Positions 1 through 13,438 of a stretch of 64,000 nt of DNA are shown one piece after another. The notes beneath the pieces were generated by a model. That model was not told the origin of the DNA. It made no database searches and was given only the letters and a program-made list of their open reading frames with translations. The stretch's first letter is position 1, and every line of letters starts with the position of its first letter. A program made the translations under genes and the position numbers. Source of the DNA: Nicotiana tabacum (taxonomy: Eukaryota > Streptophyta > Magnoliopsida > Solanales > Solanaceae); NCBI RefSeq assembly GCF_000715075.1, contig NC_134101.1, positions 198,110,103-198,174,102 of the forward strand, read 5' to 3'.

Positions 1-869
1 TCTATTAACTTTGAGAAATCAAAAATCTACTTCTCCAAAAATTGTCAACCCAATACTAGAAATATAATTTTGCAACTTTTTCATATGAAAGAGGGTCGTA
101 GTTTGTGAAAGTACTTGGGTATCCCAATTTTTACAACCAAGCCTGAAAAATCTGACTATCAATTCTTACTTGATAATTTCAAAACAAAATTGACAGGCTG
201 GAAAACTAATTTTCTTTCTCGAGCGGGAAGACTAACATTAATAAATCCACCCTTAACCATCTTCCAAATCACTTGATGCAATATATAAAACTTCCTAGTT
301 ATATTCTAAGCCACCTTAATAAATACCAAAGGAATTTCCTATGGGGCACAACTGTATAAATGAAAAAATTACATCTCCTTAAGTGGTCCACAATCACGCA
401 ACCTTTGGAACTTGGGGGTTTACGTATAAAAAGTCTTGATACTAAAAATAAGTCACTCCATGCAAGTCTTGCATGGAGAATGTTCAATGATCCACAACAG
501 TTATGGGCACAAGTCCTTTTACACAATTATGTACGGCCAAAGCCACTACCAAGTTACAATAGCTCTACTATATGGCGTAATATTATTAACGGCTGGAAAT
601 ATTGTAGATTAGGTTATAAATGGAATATTTCAATGGGACAACATGTTATGTTTTGGACTGACCACTGGCTCAAGCATAATTTCATACTTAGATACTATAT
701 TCATGGCCCTATGCCTCAATTTGAGGAAAATAAATTAGTATCTAATTATTATTGTAATAATAGATGGCACCTAGACAACATACCCTTTGAATTACCTTTG
801 CATATAATTTATTTTATTAACAATATTTATATGCCAATAGAATCCACTAACTATGACAAAATTTACTAG
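1..869 (+). pseudogene. LINE reverse transcriptase, C-terminal region, broken
   Basis: Reading from base 1 gives the typical end of a plant LINE reverse transcriptase: a YLGIP segment near 115, then SRAGRLTLIN near 220, then a long stretch at 360-869 with SLAWRMFNDPQQLWAQVL and a WTDHWL motif. In active elements this region follows the catalytic palm and belongs to the thumb and connection. There is a TGA at about 106 just before the YLGIP segment, and more stops and a frame change between 265 and 360. The part coding for the catalytic FADD motif would lie before base 1. No function is expected from this copy. Confidence 0.8.
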
Positions 870-905
870 AACTTAACGGATAATTGAATCTTCTCAATTA
901 ATTCT

Positions 906-1208
906 ATGTACAGGTGTTTAACCACCATTAATACACCCACTGGTACATGTCTGCTTAACTCCAACAAGTGGATTCGGAAACTTCCCATTCCCTATAAAAT
1001 ATCTTTTTTCATTTGGCTATTATGTCATAACAGACTCCCAACAGCTGTGTATCTCTCACAAGTAGGTATTCCTAACTCAGCAACCTGTCCACAATGTCAC
1101 CAACATGATGAAACAATTTCTCATTTATTTCAAACTTGTGCTAATACCATACTTCTTTGGAAATATCTTAGAATATCACCTCCCACTAGCACATTAGCTG
1201 TTCCTTAA
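906..1208 (+). pseudogene. LINE zinc-binding (zf-RVT) domain remnant
   Basis: This 100-residue frame carries the conserved pattern of the zinc-binding domain that follows plant LINE reverse transcriptases: IPYKISFFIWLL, then NRLPTAVYL, then CPQCHQHDETISHLFQTC with the Cys-x2-Cys and His-x-Cys ligands all kept. It lies directly between the reverse transcriptase and RNase H remnants. A stop at 1206-1208 ends it, and the frame upstream does not run into it without a stop, so it is a fragment and not an independent gene. Confidence 0.8.
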
Positions 1209-1217
1209 AATGAGCTT

Positions 1218-2134
1218 ATGCCTTGGGTGTACCAACTTATACATACACCTTTGCCTTCTACACCATACAATATCCCTTCTACAATTATAATTCCTTTTGC
1301 ATTATGGGAAATATGGCTTAAAAGGAATAAGTTTGTTTATGAACAAAAAGTAAACGACTTAAATATGCCTTCTTTGTTCGTAAAGGTAGCTGGATATTAC
1401 TTTTTAACAAATCAATCTAGTAAGAAGAGATCAAAGTCTCCTATCTATATTAAATGGCATCCACCTGATCATATGTATTACAAATTAAATATTGATGGAT
1501 CTTGCTGCCGGCTCTATGCACTTATGGAATTGGAGAAGTTATCCGCAACCACAAAAGCAATTGGATCATAGGCTTTGCAGGGCCTGTCAAAGAAGGCACC
1601 TCTATACAAATAGAACTCCTTGCACTCCTCAAAGGTTTACAAATTGCTATCCAACAAAGGATCTTACCAATCATTATTGAGACGGATGCACAAGAAATAA
1701 TTGATATGTTAAAGTCACCAGCAATGAGCATTATTAATATTATTAATGATTTCAGGCCCTTGCTTCGACAGTTGGATAGTCTATCAGTACAAGTTATCTA
1801 CAGAGAGCAGAATTGTGTAGCAGATAAATTAGCTAAATATGGTGCAACACATGCACATGAGCAATGCCTACTTTTTGGAACACCCCCACATTTTGTTATG
1901 TCTTGTTATGAACAAGATCACCAGGGCACACTCCACAGTAGGATGTCTTGGCAGCTTAGTAGGAGTGTTACACAATCTCTCTCTAGATCATATGGTTTAG
2001 CTAGTGTGTGTAATAGTACAACTCCCTTAGTAGCTTCTACTTTCAGTACTAGTGTTGTTTCCCAAGTAGTGGGAAACAAAAAATCTAGCTCTATCTTTGT
2101 ACAACGGATGCCGTGTATGCATCCAAGACTCTAA
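1218..2134 (+). pseudogene. LINE RNase H domain remnant, frameshifted
   Basis: The first part (1218-1500) has the linker ALWEIWLKRNKFVYEQK and then the start of RNase H with LNIDGS, whose Asp is the first catalytic residue. A frame change near 1500-1510 moves the rest to another frame, where IELLALLKGLQIAI (catalytic Glu), IIIETDAQEIIDML (catalytic Asp) and REQNCVADKLAKYG (the His position replaced, final Asp present) follow. The domain would cut the RNA strand of the RNA-DNA hybrid. The frame ends at 2132-2134, about 50 bases before the terminal A-run, so this is the true 3' end of the LINE coding region. Confidence 0.8.
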
Positions 2135-2190
2135 ACTTATGTAAATATTTGTTTTGTTATAATATTGCCTATCTTTCCAACCAAAAAAAA

Positions 2191-3436
2191 GTACTGATGA
2201 TGTTATAGTTGGATTATTTTGCATAATTTTTATAGCTCATGAAAAGTCTCAAACCGTGAGAACTTCTAAATATGATTACCACTGCAATATTTGTCAAGAA
2301 TAGAGTAATTTATCTAAGTTGTGCATTTGCTCATTTCGCTTGTGTCGTATAGATCATGCCAAAATAAAGAAGGGATAAACTTAATATACCTGAGCCGATT
2401 CTCTTGAAATCCCTCTAACATACATTGATTGCGACAAAATATGTAACGGCGGATCGAATTAGGAGAATATTCCTATGGTATTCTTGAGAAATATTGCACT
2501 GTGCTCTCTTAGAATCGGATTTTACGCTACTATAGCAATCTACCTGTTAGGAATTCCAGATCTCTTATAAGAGTTCATAAGGATTATCTTGAAAATGATA
2601 TCATTTAGTTGTTGCCCATAATTCCCTGTTAAATGACTAGCTCTCGGTTGATGTGTGCATGGAATGATGCAACAAATGGAGGTTCAAATAATGTTGTAAG
2701 TTTATAATTTGAGTATATCCAAATACAAAAATGGAATGAAAGTAGGAACACATATCACCCACTCACTTGGTATATGAAAACACCTTTTCGTTTGAACCAT
2801 ACCAATATATACCAATCTCTCATCTTTTAAGATTTGTAGCCCCCACTTTTGGGATGACTTAGTCACAAATATATCTTAAAATTTGACACCTTGAAATTCA
2901 TTTTAAGATTCATTGATTTGAATTGTGGGCTTCCATGTTACAATCTTATCCACCAAGTATATTCTCAGTTAATTAGGTAATGTCCCGTTACCCGGTAATT
3001 AATCAATTACCCTCAAAATTAAGAATTATTCCCACTTACTTAAAATATTACTCACTTTTCACATACCTTATACACCTTACTATTATGGTCACATGGTACC
3101 TCGTATGGTACTGGTCCATAAATATTGAGTATTTTAGCTCGAGCCTTACTTTATCCCAACATGCCAAACTTGGACGAAAATTCATTTTCTTTGACTTTCT
3201 TCCTCTCTCACCTTAATGAATTTAATTATTACTTATTTGAAATAGCATAATCCTTATAATATCCAAATAATCTTTTCCTTGGACTGATGTCAATTACCTT
3301 ACGGCAAATTCAATGTACAACACTATAGGGTGCAACATTGTCGTAATGTAGTGCTGCGGGATGTGGCATCTCACTTTCGGGATCTCATTAATTTATTTAT
3401 GGCGTATTTTCATATACGAAAATATGGGGTGTAACA
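2191..3436 (-). repeat. Element H left LTR (3' LTR in sense), part
   Basis: This stretch aligns along its length with 37442-38661, with scattered substitutions and one larger indel near 2527-2560. In sense (minus strand) the LTR begins TGTTACACCCC at 3436 and runs leftward until the LINE interrupts it. The missing half lies beyond the left edge of the window. Confidence 0.85.
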
Positions 3437-3450
3437 TAATTTCCCCCTTT
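3437..3450 (-). other. Element H polypurine tract
   Basis: The minus strand reads AAAGGGGGAAATTA directly before the LTR start TGTTACACC. A purine run touching the 3' LTR is the plus-strand priming site of LTR retrotransposons, and its place fixes the minus orientation of H. Confidence 0.75.
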
Positions 3451-6400
3451 GGAACATTCGTCCTCGAATGTTGACTGATGCGCTTTATCGTTCTCATATC
3501 CCATAGCTCCTGCAAATACTTTAGTAGTTTTTTTGCCATCTATGCAACTGTTTTGTGAATAAGTCCAAAGGTCAGGGCATTCCCCCCTTTAGGCCCCTTT
3601 CTCATACCATGACTTGTGACTGTTGCTACCTTCTGTCGTGTAGCTTGTACGACTCTAACCTTTTAAGTGCGGCTATGCAACTCTTCTCTCTTTTTTTTTC
3701 CCCGAATTTTAGCCAATCTCTAGGCCTCACTTTGTAAACATATACAGATCTTGATAAGACGTCAGTCTGGGCATCTATGGGTATATTGAAGTTCTTCGCT
3801 CGAGTACTTTGTTGAACTTACGAATATTGTTATGCCTTATTTCATAGATCCATTTATCAATCCGTATATCTTTACTGCCATAACTTTTACTTTGATTTAT
3901 CGTTACTGAGGTTTACTACCAATCTCCAAGTTACTCTTATTGCTTATCTTATATGCATAAATCTAATTCCTTTAATGTTTCTTCATTACTGTTCATCTTA
4001 AGAATGATGGCCTAATCTCATCTCATACTTTGTAACTTTTATCTATCCATTATTGATTCATCTTAATATCGATAACTTGACCTCTTATGTAACACTACCA
4101 CAGGGCACACGTCTCATCGGGGAACATCTGAAATGATTAGACTGATTCACCTGGGGGCGATACCATGCTTCCATAACCGTATTTTATAGCATCCTAACGT
4201 GATACATCCTTTAGGGGTTATTCTAATCCCGTACAACTCATGAAATCCCCTTTCTTTTCTTCAAATCGTAGCTCAATTGAAGTCCGAACATCATCCTTTA
4301 TCTATAATAATTACACCCTTATTCTACTACCAGGGCATCATTCCATCTTTTCTAAAAGCCATTAGTCTTCGATCCTTTGAGTTCATTCAGGCTATACTGA
4401 GCTTTGTATAACTTAGAGAAACCATCAGATCTTCTTGTCTTCATAGGCTTAATCCTGAGGACATCCATTTCGTCACCTTCCTACTCGCCCTTTCTTATCC
4501 TTACTCCAATCTTCCTAAAGTCTTGTCGCTTTACCATACTTTAGCTTGCGATCTACACATATCTATTTATATTATTCGCCACCTTCCTTCAACTTGCTTG
4601 CACCATATATTTTCTTATTCTGGAACATCAAGCGAGACATCACATCATCTCCAATTATTCTTTGCTCTCTTGACTAGATCTCTCAGTACCTAGAAACCAT
4701 AGGTTGGAATTTATTCCACTAACGAAGCCGCTATCATTCCTGGATATTGAATTCTCGTTCTTCTAGCCTTCTATCTGAAATACGGACTATCCACAATCTT
4801 ATGCATTTGATAATCTCGTACGTTGTTCACCTTTACCTTACTTACCTTAAAATATTGTATCATATCTTCTAACTCTTTCATGACCTCCCTTCCTTCACAT
4901 CCACAACTTGAAGCTCTATTATAATACTTGCACCTCTGGTGCATATACACTCCGATGGGAGCTTCATACTGACTTCTTATGAGGATGGTACTTCTTCTAA
5001 CTGGCTTCCTTGTAGAGCCATTACAGATTATGGTTGTTGTATTATTTCTCTTGAACATCTGATATTAAGAGTGATTCTGTCATGTTCTCCAGTACAACTT
5101 CTATAATTTTTCTAGGTCCAATAATCAGACTCCTGATTTACTTAGGTGATGTAATTTTTTTAGTTTCCTCTTCCTTCTGATCAACCTTTACGTAGGCTTA
5201 AGCTATCTTCCAGTCTGTGGCTCATGTTATCAGCTATTACCTTAGCCTTTCCTGGGCGTTATGGAATATCCATGATACAATCTTCTAACAATTCAATCAT
5301 TTGTCTATGCCCTAGGCTCAATTCTTTCTTTTAATTTTTACTGGAGCCTTCTGTGGCTGTATTGTCAACAAATATGCTGCCTGGATAACGCTCCAAAATC
5401 TTGAGTGTATCCATAACGTACTAACTCTGAATCATTGATCGAATAATTCTTCTATTTCATCTTAATTTTCTTTCAATGTGAGCTATTACTTTTCCTGGTC
5501 TTTCTGCCTCCTTATTGCGTCCATACTTAGCTTATCTTAGTGCCCACACTTGCTAGAGTTTTTATACAACTCATATGATCTCGAATATTACTTTTAATTT
5601 TTATTTCCCGTTCATTAGCCTTGGTAAGTTCCACTTTCCTTTGGAACGCTTACAATGTTGTTGTGAGATTGTTTTTACGCGACCATTTCCTCTTTAGGTC
5701 GTTGTGCCTAGGTTGAAGCCTTTTTCCTTATTTCTCAACTAGTCTTTCGTCCTAGTACTTAGGGAAGACCCTCTGACTCTTGTAAAGTTGTGAGCCTATT
5801 ACATCGTATACTCGACAGACCTTCTGATGTCCTTCCTTGCCTATACTTATCCGTAGTTACTTATCTCCATGCCTTTATGCTTGTATGGTTTTTTCTGAAC
5901 TGATATTTTGACTGCCTTCCCAGTGGCACTTTTTTATCCCTGTAACACTCATATGGTACGTTAACTACCCCAACTCTTGTTTTAATATATCTCAAGTATT
6001 ATAATGATATTCTCTGAGGCTAAATTATCCATGTTGGGTTCTACTATGTTTATCTTACACGATCTGATGACTCGTCTATAACCTTCTGTTTAGCCATAAC
6101 TGGGATCTTCCTGACCAATTACTAACTACTCGTTGGCCCATTCTCATATCAATATTCCTCGTAATCTTTCTTGGGTTATTTCCTTTGTCTTAACGTACGT
6201 CTCGTACTAGCTCCTTATTTATTAATAACAGCCTGGGAAGGAACCTTTACTTCCTCTCTTTCACGTCGTGCTTGCACAATATTCTTGAATCGTAGCATAT
6301 CAATAAGATTTGGATAAGTGTCATCTCATTCCTCTTTCATTTATCGCATTCTTTCTTTACCATTCCATAGTCACTAGAACCACTTAACTCTAAACTAACG

Positions 6401-7165
6401 CCACATCACTCCATATTCCCCCCTTTAGGGGTGTACTAAAAGCTGAAGCCACGGGGATCTACCTATAGATGTTTTAACTCTTCATCTTTGGCGTCGTTTC
6501 TCAATATCAATGATCCTTATTTGCCTTGCGGCAATTCTTCTGTACCAAGGATGACAAATCCTCTTACTCGCGAGGGTGACACTTAATGTAACTGGTACAT
6601 ACAGTCTGTTAAGCTTAACTTTACTCACATTGCTTGCTCTAGAGAAGCGTCTCTCTGAAAGACTATTTTCTGAATTCATCGTGTATCTTCTTCTATGGTC
6701 CATTCTATTACCGCCAGAACAAAATCTGAAATTCCTATGATGCCGAGTACTTTCCAATCATTCAGTCCCTAATTCATATTTAGTTTATCTTATTTACCAG
6801 TCCATATTGATTTCTGTTACTCTAGGGATTAACTCTCCCCTCTGGTAGTCACATTGGAGTCACGAACTTATTTCTTGAAATGAGGATATAACCTTATGGC
6901 CTATACTCTTTCATTGTCCTAAGGCCCATCACCTTTCGTCTCTACCTTCTTTTGACTATAGGTTCTGTAACACTCTACTGTTTTCATCCATGTATCATAC
7001 ATTATTCATAATGCTTCCTTAACTCTCTTCTCATTACTCTGCTAATATTTCTGCATATCCCTTTTTCTTGTGAAAACTTCAATACGACATTCTTTCGCTT
7101 TTAGCTCCCCTTTGACCCATTCACTGGCTCTCTCAATTGCCTAACATTCTTTCTTTACTGGGGGC
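3437..7165 (-). other. Element H interior, 3' side, no recognisable protein
   Basis: About 3.7 kb of AT-rich DNA with many stops in every frame. The longest minus-strand frames (about 95 residues at 4771-5058 and 91 residues at 6482-6757) have no retroelement motif and their composition looks random. The stretch from 3750 is repeated at 9315 by the tandem duplication. It ends with GGGGC at 7161-7165, one copy of the target duplication of element O. Confidence 0.7.
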
Positions 7166-9314
7166 TGTGAGCACGTGATTTTTGCCTTACGAAAAATTAC
7201 TCCAAAATAAATCAAAATAAATTTCTTGTACTGTGTAATTTCTGAATTTGCGTGGTGTTAAATATTTGTTTATGCCCGTAAAATGTTTGCTTTGTTATAA
7301 TTAAACAAAATTAAAATAAAATACATATTGCATGCATATAGGATGCATTTAAGAGATAATTTAAATAAAATCGCAAAAATACGCATTGGTTCTATTTTAA
7401 ATGTTTCACTATGTAATTGATATTTTTGCCTATGTGTTAAATAATTGTTATAGAGTAATTAATATATTTTTGTGAAGTTAAAATGGTTTTATAATTTTTA
7501 AATTAGAAAATGAATTAATTGAAAAATAAAATAAAAAAACATACTAGTAAAAGATTGGACCTGGATTAAAATCCAGGCCCAAATCAATTAATCCCCTTCA
7601 CAGCCCAATCCCAACAGCCCCATGTCCGGTCCAATTCAAACAAATCGAAACGACGACGTTTCATCACCCTTCATCAAGGGCCGTCGGATTCAATTCATCC
7701 AACGGTTGAGATACACTACCCTTACCCTTACCCGTAACCCGACCCTTTAACCCGATCCAGCCTGACCCCAACCTTTAACCAAACGACGACGTTTGGTTAA
7801 GTGAATTGATCTCAACCGTAAATCTTAATTGATCCAACGGATGAGATCAATCCACCCCACTCGTATATAAATCCAATCCACACCCCAGCCCCCCAGACCA
7901 AACACCCCACCCTTCGGCCCTGTTCATCGTCTCCTTCAAGAGACCAAATGAACTTCACCTTCCACCACCGTGCACCGCCTACCGGAAATCGCCTCACGGC
8001 AGTTCCGGTAGTCCAAACCACCCCACCTTAACACCCTCGACTCCTCTCAACCTCCCCATTCCAAATCCATAACACATATACCTCGAATCAGGCCCCAATG
8101 TCTCGAATCTTCGATCGAAGTTTGGCCTGAAGAACCAACTGTCTCTGATGACCTCCAAAATAACACCAGAGCTTCCCCTGTCCATCCTCATCACGGATCT
8201 GTTAATAGCATGGTTCGAATCTTCATAGAACTGCTCGAATCTTAACTTGAAGATTCGAGTGAAACCTAACCCTACTCAGATTCCTTCCAAATTAACACCA
8301 AATGACCCCTAGACCTCGCTCATGCCTAGAATACCGTTGGTTTGCTTCGAATCTGCCTAGAAGTGTTCGGATTTAAGATCCAAAACCTGGAACCCTAAGA
8401 ATTTTCCAATCTTGGAATTTTTCCGATTCGAGTGAAGGATTGAGGTCTAAGAGACTTTAATCGAGGTATTCTCAACTGAGAATACTTCGAATAAAGTCTG
8501 TTCAACCTCAAAAATGTCCGAATCCAAGTTGAGTCCGTGTCTGAATAAATTTGAAGATTCAGAGGTATTTTCTATTTCTTTTGTGTATTCTACGTGTATT
8601 GTTGTCTGTTTTAATAGTTTTTTTTATTTTTCATATTTGTTTTGATCAATTCTGTCATTTCTGTCTCCTACCCCATCTACTTGATCCGAATGAGAATTGT
8701 TTCTATTGGTTGTGATTGTTTACAATGTGTGTAATCGACTCGATTAAGTTCGTCGATTAATTATATTACAAATTCTCATAATACTGATTGAAATTATCTG
8801 TTATTATGTACTGTTTGGTGACGGATACTGTAGATAATCATTTTTAACTAATACTCATTAGTTAAATCATCCTGGTTTATATGAATCTGTCAAATAAAGG
8901 TTGTATATATGTTACTGTCTGAACATTAAAGTTTCAGGACATTGTCAGTATTGACAATGATCCTGTGTGTGTTTGATTCTAGTTCAGTGTTAGGTCCAGT
9001 CTGAATTGTGTTGATAATTTTCAGTAATATGTTGTTAGTTCTAAATTCAGTGAAATATTACTATAATGTCAAGTTTGGATTCTAGTTTACAAAAGTTGGT
9101 CAGATACAATTGTATTAGGAGGTTAATAGGATTGGTTATAGCTGTAAATCAGAAGAATAACTAAGTTTGTACAGATTTTTAGAAACTGTTTTGCTATAGG
9201 TTCTGATTTTTCAGTAATAACATCAAGATTTCAGGGGCATTTCTGGGAATGAGCAGTAAAAAAACAGGGTGTTAGTACTAGTATATTATAATGTAATGTT
9301 AGTGGCTATTAGTT
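3750..9314. repeat. Tandem duplication, copy 1 (5.57 kb)
   Basis: Bases 3750-9314 recur as 9315-14881. The unit holds 3416 bases of H interior and the first 2149 bases of the O LTR. I saw only three differences: C/T at 5234/10799, a T-run of 6 versus 7 near 5930/11496, and one extra C near 14667. The unit crosses the H/O junction, so the duplication happened after O inserted. Confidence 0.95.
7166..9314 (+). repeat. Truncated extra copy of the element O LTR
   Basis: It starts TGTGAGCACGTG exactly like the two complete O LTRs and follows them to ATTAGTT at 9314. There it is joined to H interior sequence (CTTGATAAGACG) by the tandem duplication. It holds the first candidate TATA box (7864-7872) and the palindromes described for the complete LTR, but lacks the second half of the LTR and any primer binding site. 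Confidence 0.95.
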
Positions 9315-12300
9315 CTTGATAAGACGTCAGTCTGGGCATCTATGGGTATATTGAAGTTCTTCGCTCGAGTACTTTGTTGAACTTACGAATATTGTTATGC
9401 CTTATTTCATAGATCCATTTATCAATCCGTATATCTTTACTGCCATAACTTTTACTTTGATTTATCGTTACTGAGGTTTACTACCAATCTCCAAGTTACT
9501 CTTATTGCTTATCTTATATGCATAAATCTAATTCCTTTAATGTTTCTTCATTACTGTTCATCTTAAGAATGATGGCCTAATCTCATCTCATACTTTGTAA
9601 CTTTTATCTATCCATTATTGATTCATCTTAATATCGATAACTTGACCTCTTATGTAACACTACCACAGGGCACACGTCTCATCGGGGAACATCTGAAATG
9701 ATTAGACTGATTCACCTGGGGGCGATACCATGCTTCCATAACCGTATTTTATAGCATCCTAACGTGATACATCCTTTAGGGGTTATTCTAATCCCGTACA
9801 ACTCATGAAATCCCCTTTCTTTTCTTCAAATCGTAGCTCAATTGAAGTCCGAACATCATCCTTTATCTATAATAATTACACCCTTATTCTACTACCAGGG
9901 CATCATTCCATCTTTTCTAAAAGCCATTAGTCTTCGATCCTTTGAGTTCATTCAGGCTATACTGAGCTTTGTATAACTTAGAGAAACCATCAGATCTTCT
10001 TGTCTTCATAGGCTTAATCCTGAGGACATCCATTTCGTCACCTTCCTACTCGCCCTTTCTTATCCTTACTCCAATCTTCCTAAAGTCTTGTCGCTTTACC
10101 ATACTTTAGCTTGCGATCTACACATATCTATTTATATTATTCGCCACCTTCCTTCAACTTGCTTGCACCATATATTTTCTTATTCTGGAACATCAAGCGA
10201 GACATCACATCATCTCCAATTATTCTTTGCTCTCTTGACTAGATCTCTCAGTACCTAGAAACCATAGGTTGGAATTTATTCCACTAACGAAGCCGCTATC
10301 ATTCCTGGATATTGAATTCTCGTTCTTCTAGCCTTCTATCTGAAATACGGACTATCCACAATCTTATGCATTTGATAATCTCGTACGTTGTTCACCTTTA
10401 CCTTACTTACCTTAAAATATTGTATCATATCTTCTAACTCTTTCATGACCTCCCTTCCTTCACATCCACAACTTGAAGCTCTATTATAATACTTGCACCT
10501 CTGGTGCATATACACTCCGATGGGAGCTTCATACTGACTTCTTATGAGGATGGTACTTCTTCTAACTGGCTTCCTTGTAGAGCCATTACAGATTATGGTT
10601 GTTGTATTATTTCTCTTGAACATCTGATATTAAGAGTGATTCTGTCATGTTCTCCAGTACAACTTCTATAATTTTTCTAGGTCCAATAATCAGACTCCTG
10701 ATTTACTTAGGTGATGTAATTTTTTTAGTTTCCTCTTCCTTCTGATCAACCTTTACGTAGGCTTAAGCTATCTTCCAGTCTGTGGCTCATGTTATCAGTT
10801 ATTACCTTAGCCTTTCCTGGGCGTTATGGAATATCCATGATACAATCTTCTAACAATTCAATCATTTGTCTATGCCCTAGGCTCAATTCTTTCTTTTAAT
10901 TTTTACTGGAGCCTTCTGTGGCTGTATTGTCAACAAATATGCTGCCTGGATAACGCTCCAAAATCTTGAGTGTATCCATAACGTACTAACTCTGAATCAT
11001 TGATCGAATAATTCTTCTATTTCATCTTAATTTTCTTTCAATGTGAGCTATTACTTTTCCTGGTCTTTCTGCCTCCTTATTGCGTCCATACTTAGCTTAT
11101 CTTAGTGCCCACACTTGCTAGAGTTTTTATACAACTCATATGATCTCGAATATTACTTTTAATTTTTATTTCCCGTTCATTAGCCTTGGTAAGTTCCACT
11201 TTCCTTTGGAACGCTTACAATGTTGTTGTGAGATTGTTTTTACGCGACCATTTCCTCTTTAGGTCGTTGTGCCTAGGTTGAAGCCTTTTTCCTTATTTCT
11301 CAACTAGTCTTTCGTCCTAGTACTTAGGGAAGACCCTCTGACTCTTGTAAAGTTGTGAGCCTATTACATCGTATACTCGACAGACCTTCTGATGTCCTTC
11401 CTTGCCTATACTTATCCGTAGTTACTTATCTCCATGCCTTTATGCTTGTATGGTTTTTTCTGAACTGATATTTTGACTGCCTTCCCAGTGGCACTTTTTT
11501 TATCCCTGTAACACTCATATGGTACGTTAACTACCCCAACTCTTGTTTTAATATATCTCAAGTATTATAATGATATTCTCTGAGGCTAAATTATCCATGT
11601 TGGGTTCTACTATGTTTATCTTACACGATCTGATGACTCGTCTATAACCTTCTGTTTAGCCATAACTGGGATCTTCCTGACCAATTACTAACTACTCGTT
11701 GGCCCATTCTCATATCAATATTCCTCGTAATCTTTCTTGGGTTATTTCCTTTGTCTTAACGTACGTCTCGTACTAGCTCCTTATTTATTAATAACAGCCT
11801 GGGAAGGAACCTTTACTTCCTCTCTTTCACGTCGTGCTTGCACAATATTCTTGAATCGTAGCATATCAATAAGATTTGGATAAGTGTCATCTCATTCCTC
11901 TTTCATTTATCGCATTCTTTCTTTACCATTCCATAGTCACTAGAACCACTTAACTCTAAACTAACGCCACATCACTCCATATTCCCCCCTTTAGGGGTGT
12001 ACTAAAAGCTGAAGCCACGGGGATCTACCTATAGATGTTTTAACTCTTCATCTTTGGCGTCGTTTCTCAATATCAATGATCCTTATTTGCCTTGCGGCAA
12101 TTCTTCTGTACCAAGGATGACAAATCCTCTTACTCGCGAGGGTGACACTTAATGTAACTGGTACATACAGTCTGTTAAGCTTAACTTTACTCACATTGCT
12201 TGCTCTAGAGAAGCGTCTCTCTGAAAGACTATTTTCTGAATTCATCGTGTATCTTCTTCTATGGTCCATTCTATTACCGCCAGAACAAAATCTGAAATTC

Positions 12301-12726
12301 CTATGATGCCGAGTACTTTCCAATCATTCAGTCCCTAATTCATATTTAGTTTATCTTATTTACCAGTCCATATTGATTTCTGTTACTCTAGGGATTAACT
12401 CTCCCCTCTGGTAGTCACATTGGAGTCACGAACTTATTTCTTGAAATGAGGATATAACCTTATGGCCTATACTCTTTCATTGTCCTAAGGCCCATCACCT
12501 TTCGTCTCTACCTTCTTTTGACTATAGGTTCTGTAACACTCTACTGTTTTCATCCATGTATCATACATTATTCATAATGCTTCCTTAACTCTCTTCTCAT
12601 TACTCTGCTAATATTTCTGCATATCCCTTTTTCTTGTGAAAACTTCAATACGACATTCTTTCGCTTTTAGCTCCCCTTTGACCCATTCACTGGCTCTCTC
12701 AATTGCCTAACATTCTTTCTTTACTG

Positions 12727-12731
12727 GGGGC
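12727..12731. repeat. Target site duplication GGGGC, left
   Basis: The five bases before the 5' LTR of O equal the five bases after its 3' LTR (35408-35412). A third copy at 7161-7165 comes from the tandem duplication. Confidence 0.9.
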
Positions 12732-13429
12732 TGTGAGCACGTGATTTTTGCCTTACGAAAAATTACTCCAAAATAAATCAAAATAAATTTCTTGTACTGT
12801 GTAATTTCTGAATTTGCGTGGTGTTAAATATTTGTTTATGCCCGTAAAATGTTTGCTTTGTTATAATTAAACAAAATTAAAATAAAATACATATTGCATG
12901 CATATAGGATGCATTTAAGAGATAATTTAAATAAAATCGCAAAAATACGCATTGGTTCTATTTTAAATGTTTCACTATGTAATTGATATTTTTGCCTATG
13001 TGTTAAATAATTGTTATAGAGTAATTAATATATTTTTGTGAAGTTAAAATGGTTTTATAATTTTTAAATTAGAAAATGAATTAATTGAAAAATAAAATAA
13101 AAAAACATACTAGTAAAAGATTGGACCTGGATTAAAATCCAGGCCCAAATCAATTAATCCCCTTCACAGCCCAATCCCAACAGCCCCATGTCCGGTCCAA
13201 TTCAAACAAATCGAAACGACGACGTTTCATCACCCTTCATCAAGGGCCGTCGGATTCAATTCATCCAACGGTTGAGATACACTACCCTTACCCTTACCCG
13301 TAACCCGACCCTTTAACCCGATCCAGCCTGACCCCAACCTTTAACCAAACGACGACGTTTGGTTAAGTGAATTGATCTCAACCGTAAATCTTAATTGATC
13401 CAACGGATGAGATCAATCCACCCCACTCG

Positions 13430-13438
13430 TATATAAAT
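13430..13438 (+). promoter_or_regulatory. Candidate TATA box 1 in the O LTR
   Basis: TATATAAAT in a C-rich setting, preceded by the GATCTCAACCGT / ACGGATGAGATC paired motif (13374-13414). The same box is at 7864-7872 and 31609-31617. Placement in the LTR is about 700 bp from its start. Confidence 0.4.

Larger units (their letters stand above)
1..2190 (+). mobile_element. 3' part of a degenerate L1-type LINE
   Basis: The order of reverse transcriptase C-terminal region, zinc-binding RVT domain and RNase H is that of plant L1-clade non-LTR retrotransposons. The copy ends in a short A-run at 2183-2190. The next bases (from 2191) match the H LTR at 37442 onward, so the LINE sits inside the left LTR of element H. 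Its 5' part is outside the window. Several stops and frameshifts show that it is dead. The sense strand is plus, opposite to H. Confidence 0.85.

Noticed and set aside
4771..5058. A 95-residue minus-strand frame with an identical second copy at 10336-10623
   Set aside because: The second copy comes from the tandem duplication and not from conservation. The residues show no domain, and the setting is the non-coding interior of H.
6482..6757. A 91-residue minus-strand frame, repeated at 12048-12323
   Set aside because: Same reason: duplicated DNA, no recognisable motif.
7720..7750. CCCTTACCCTTACCCGTAACCC, telomere-like
   Set aside because: Only a few imperfect units, and the plant telomere repeat is CCCTAAA. 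It is ordinary LTR sequence, equal in all three O LTRs.
7812..8194. Two overlapping minus-strand frames, present in all three O LTR copies
   Set aside because: They are antisense to the LTR, rich in Gly and Trp because of C-rich sense sequence, and have no known relatives that I can name.
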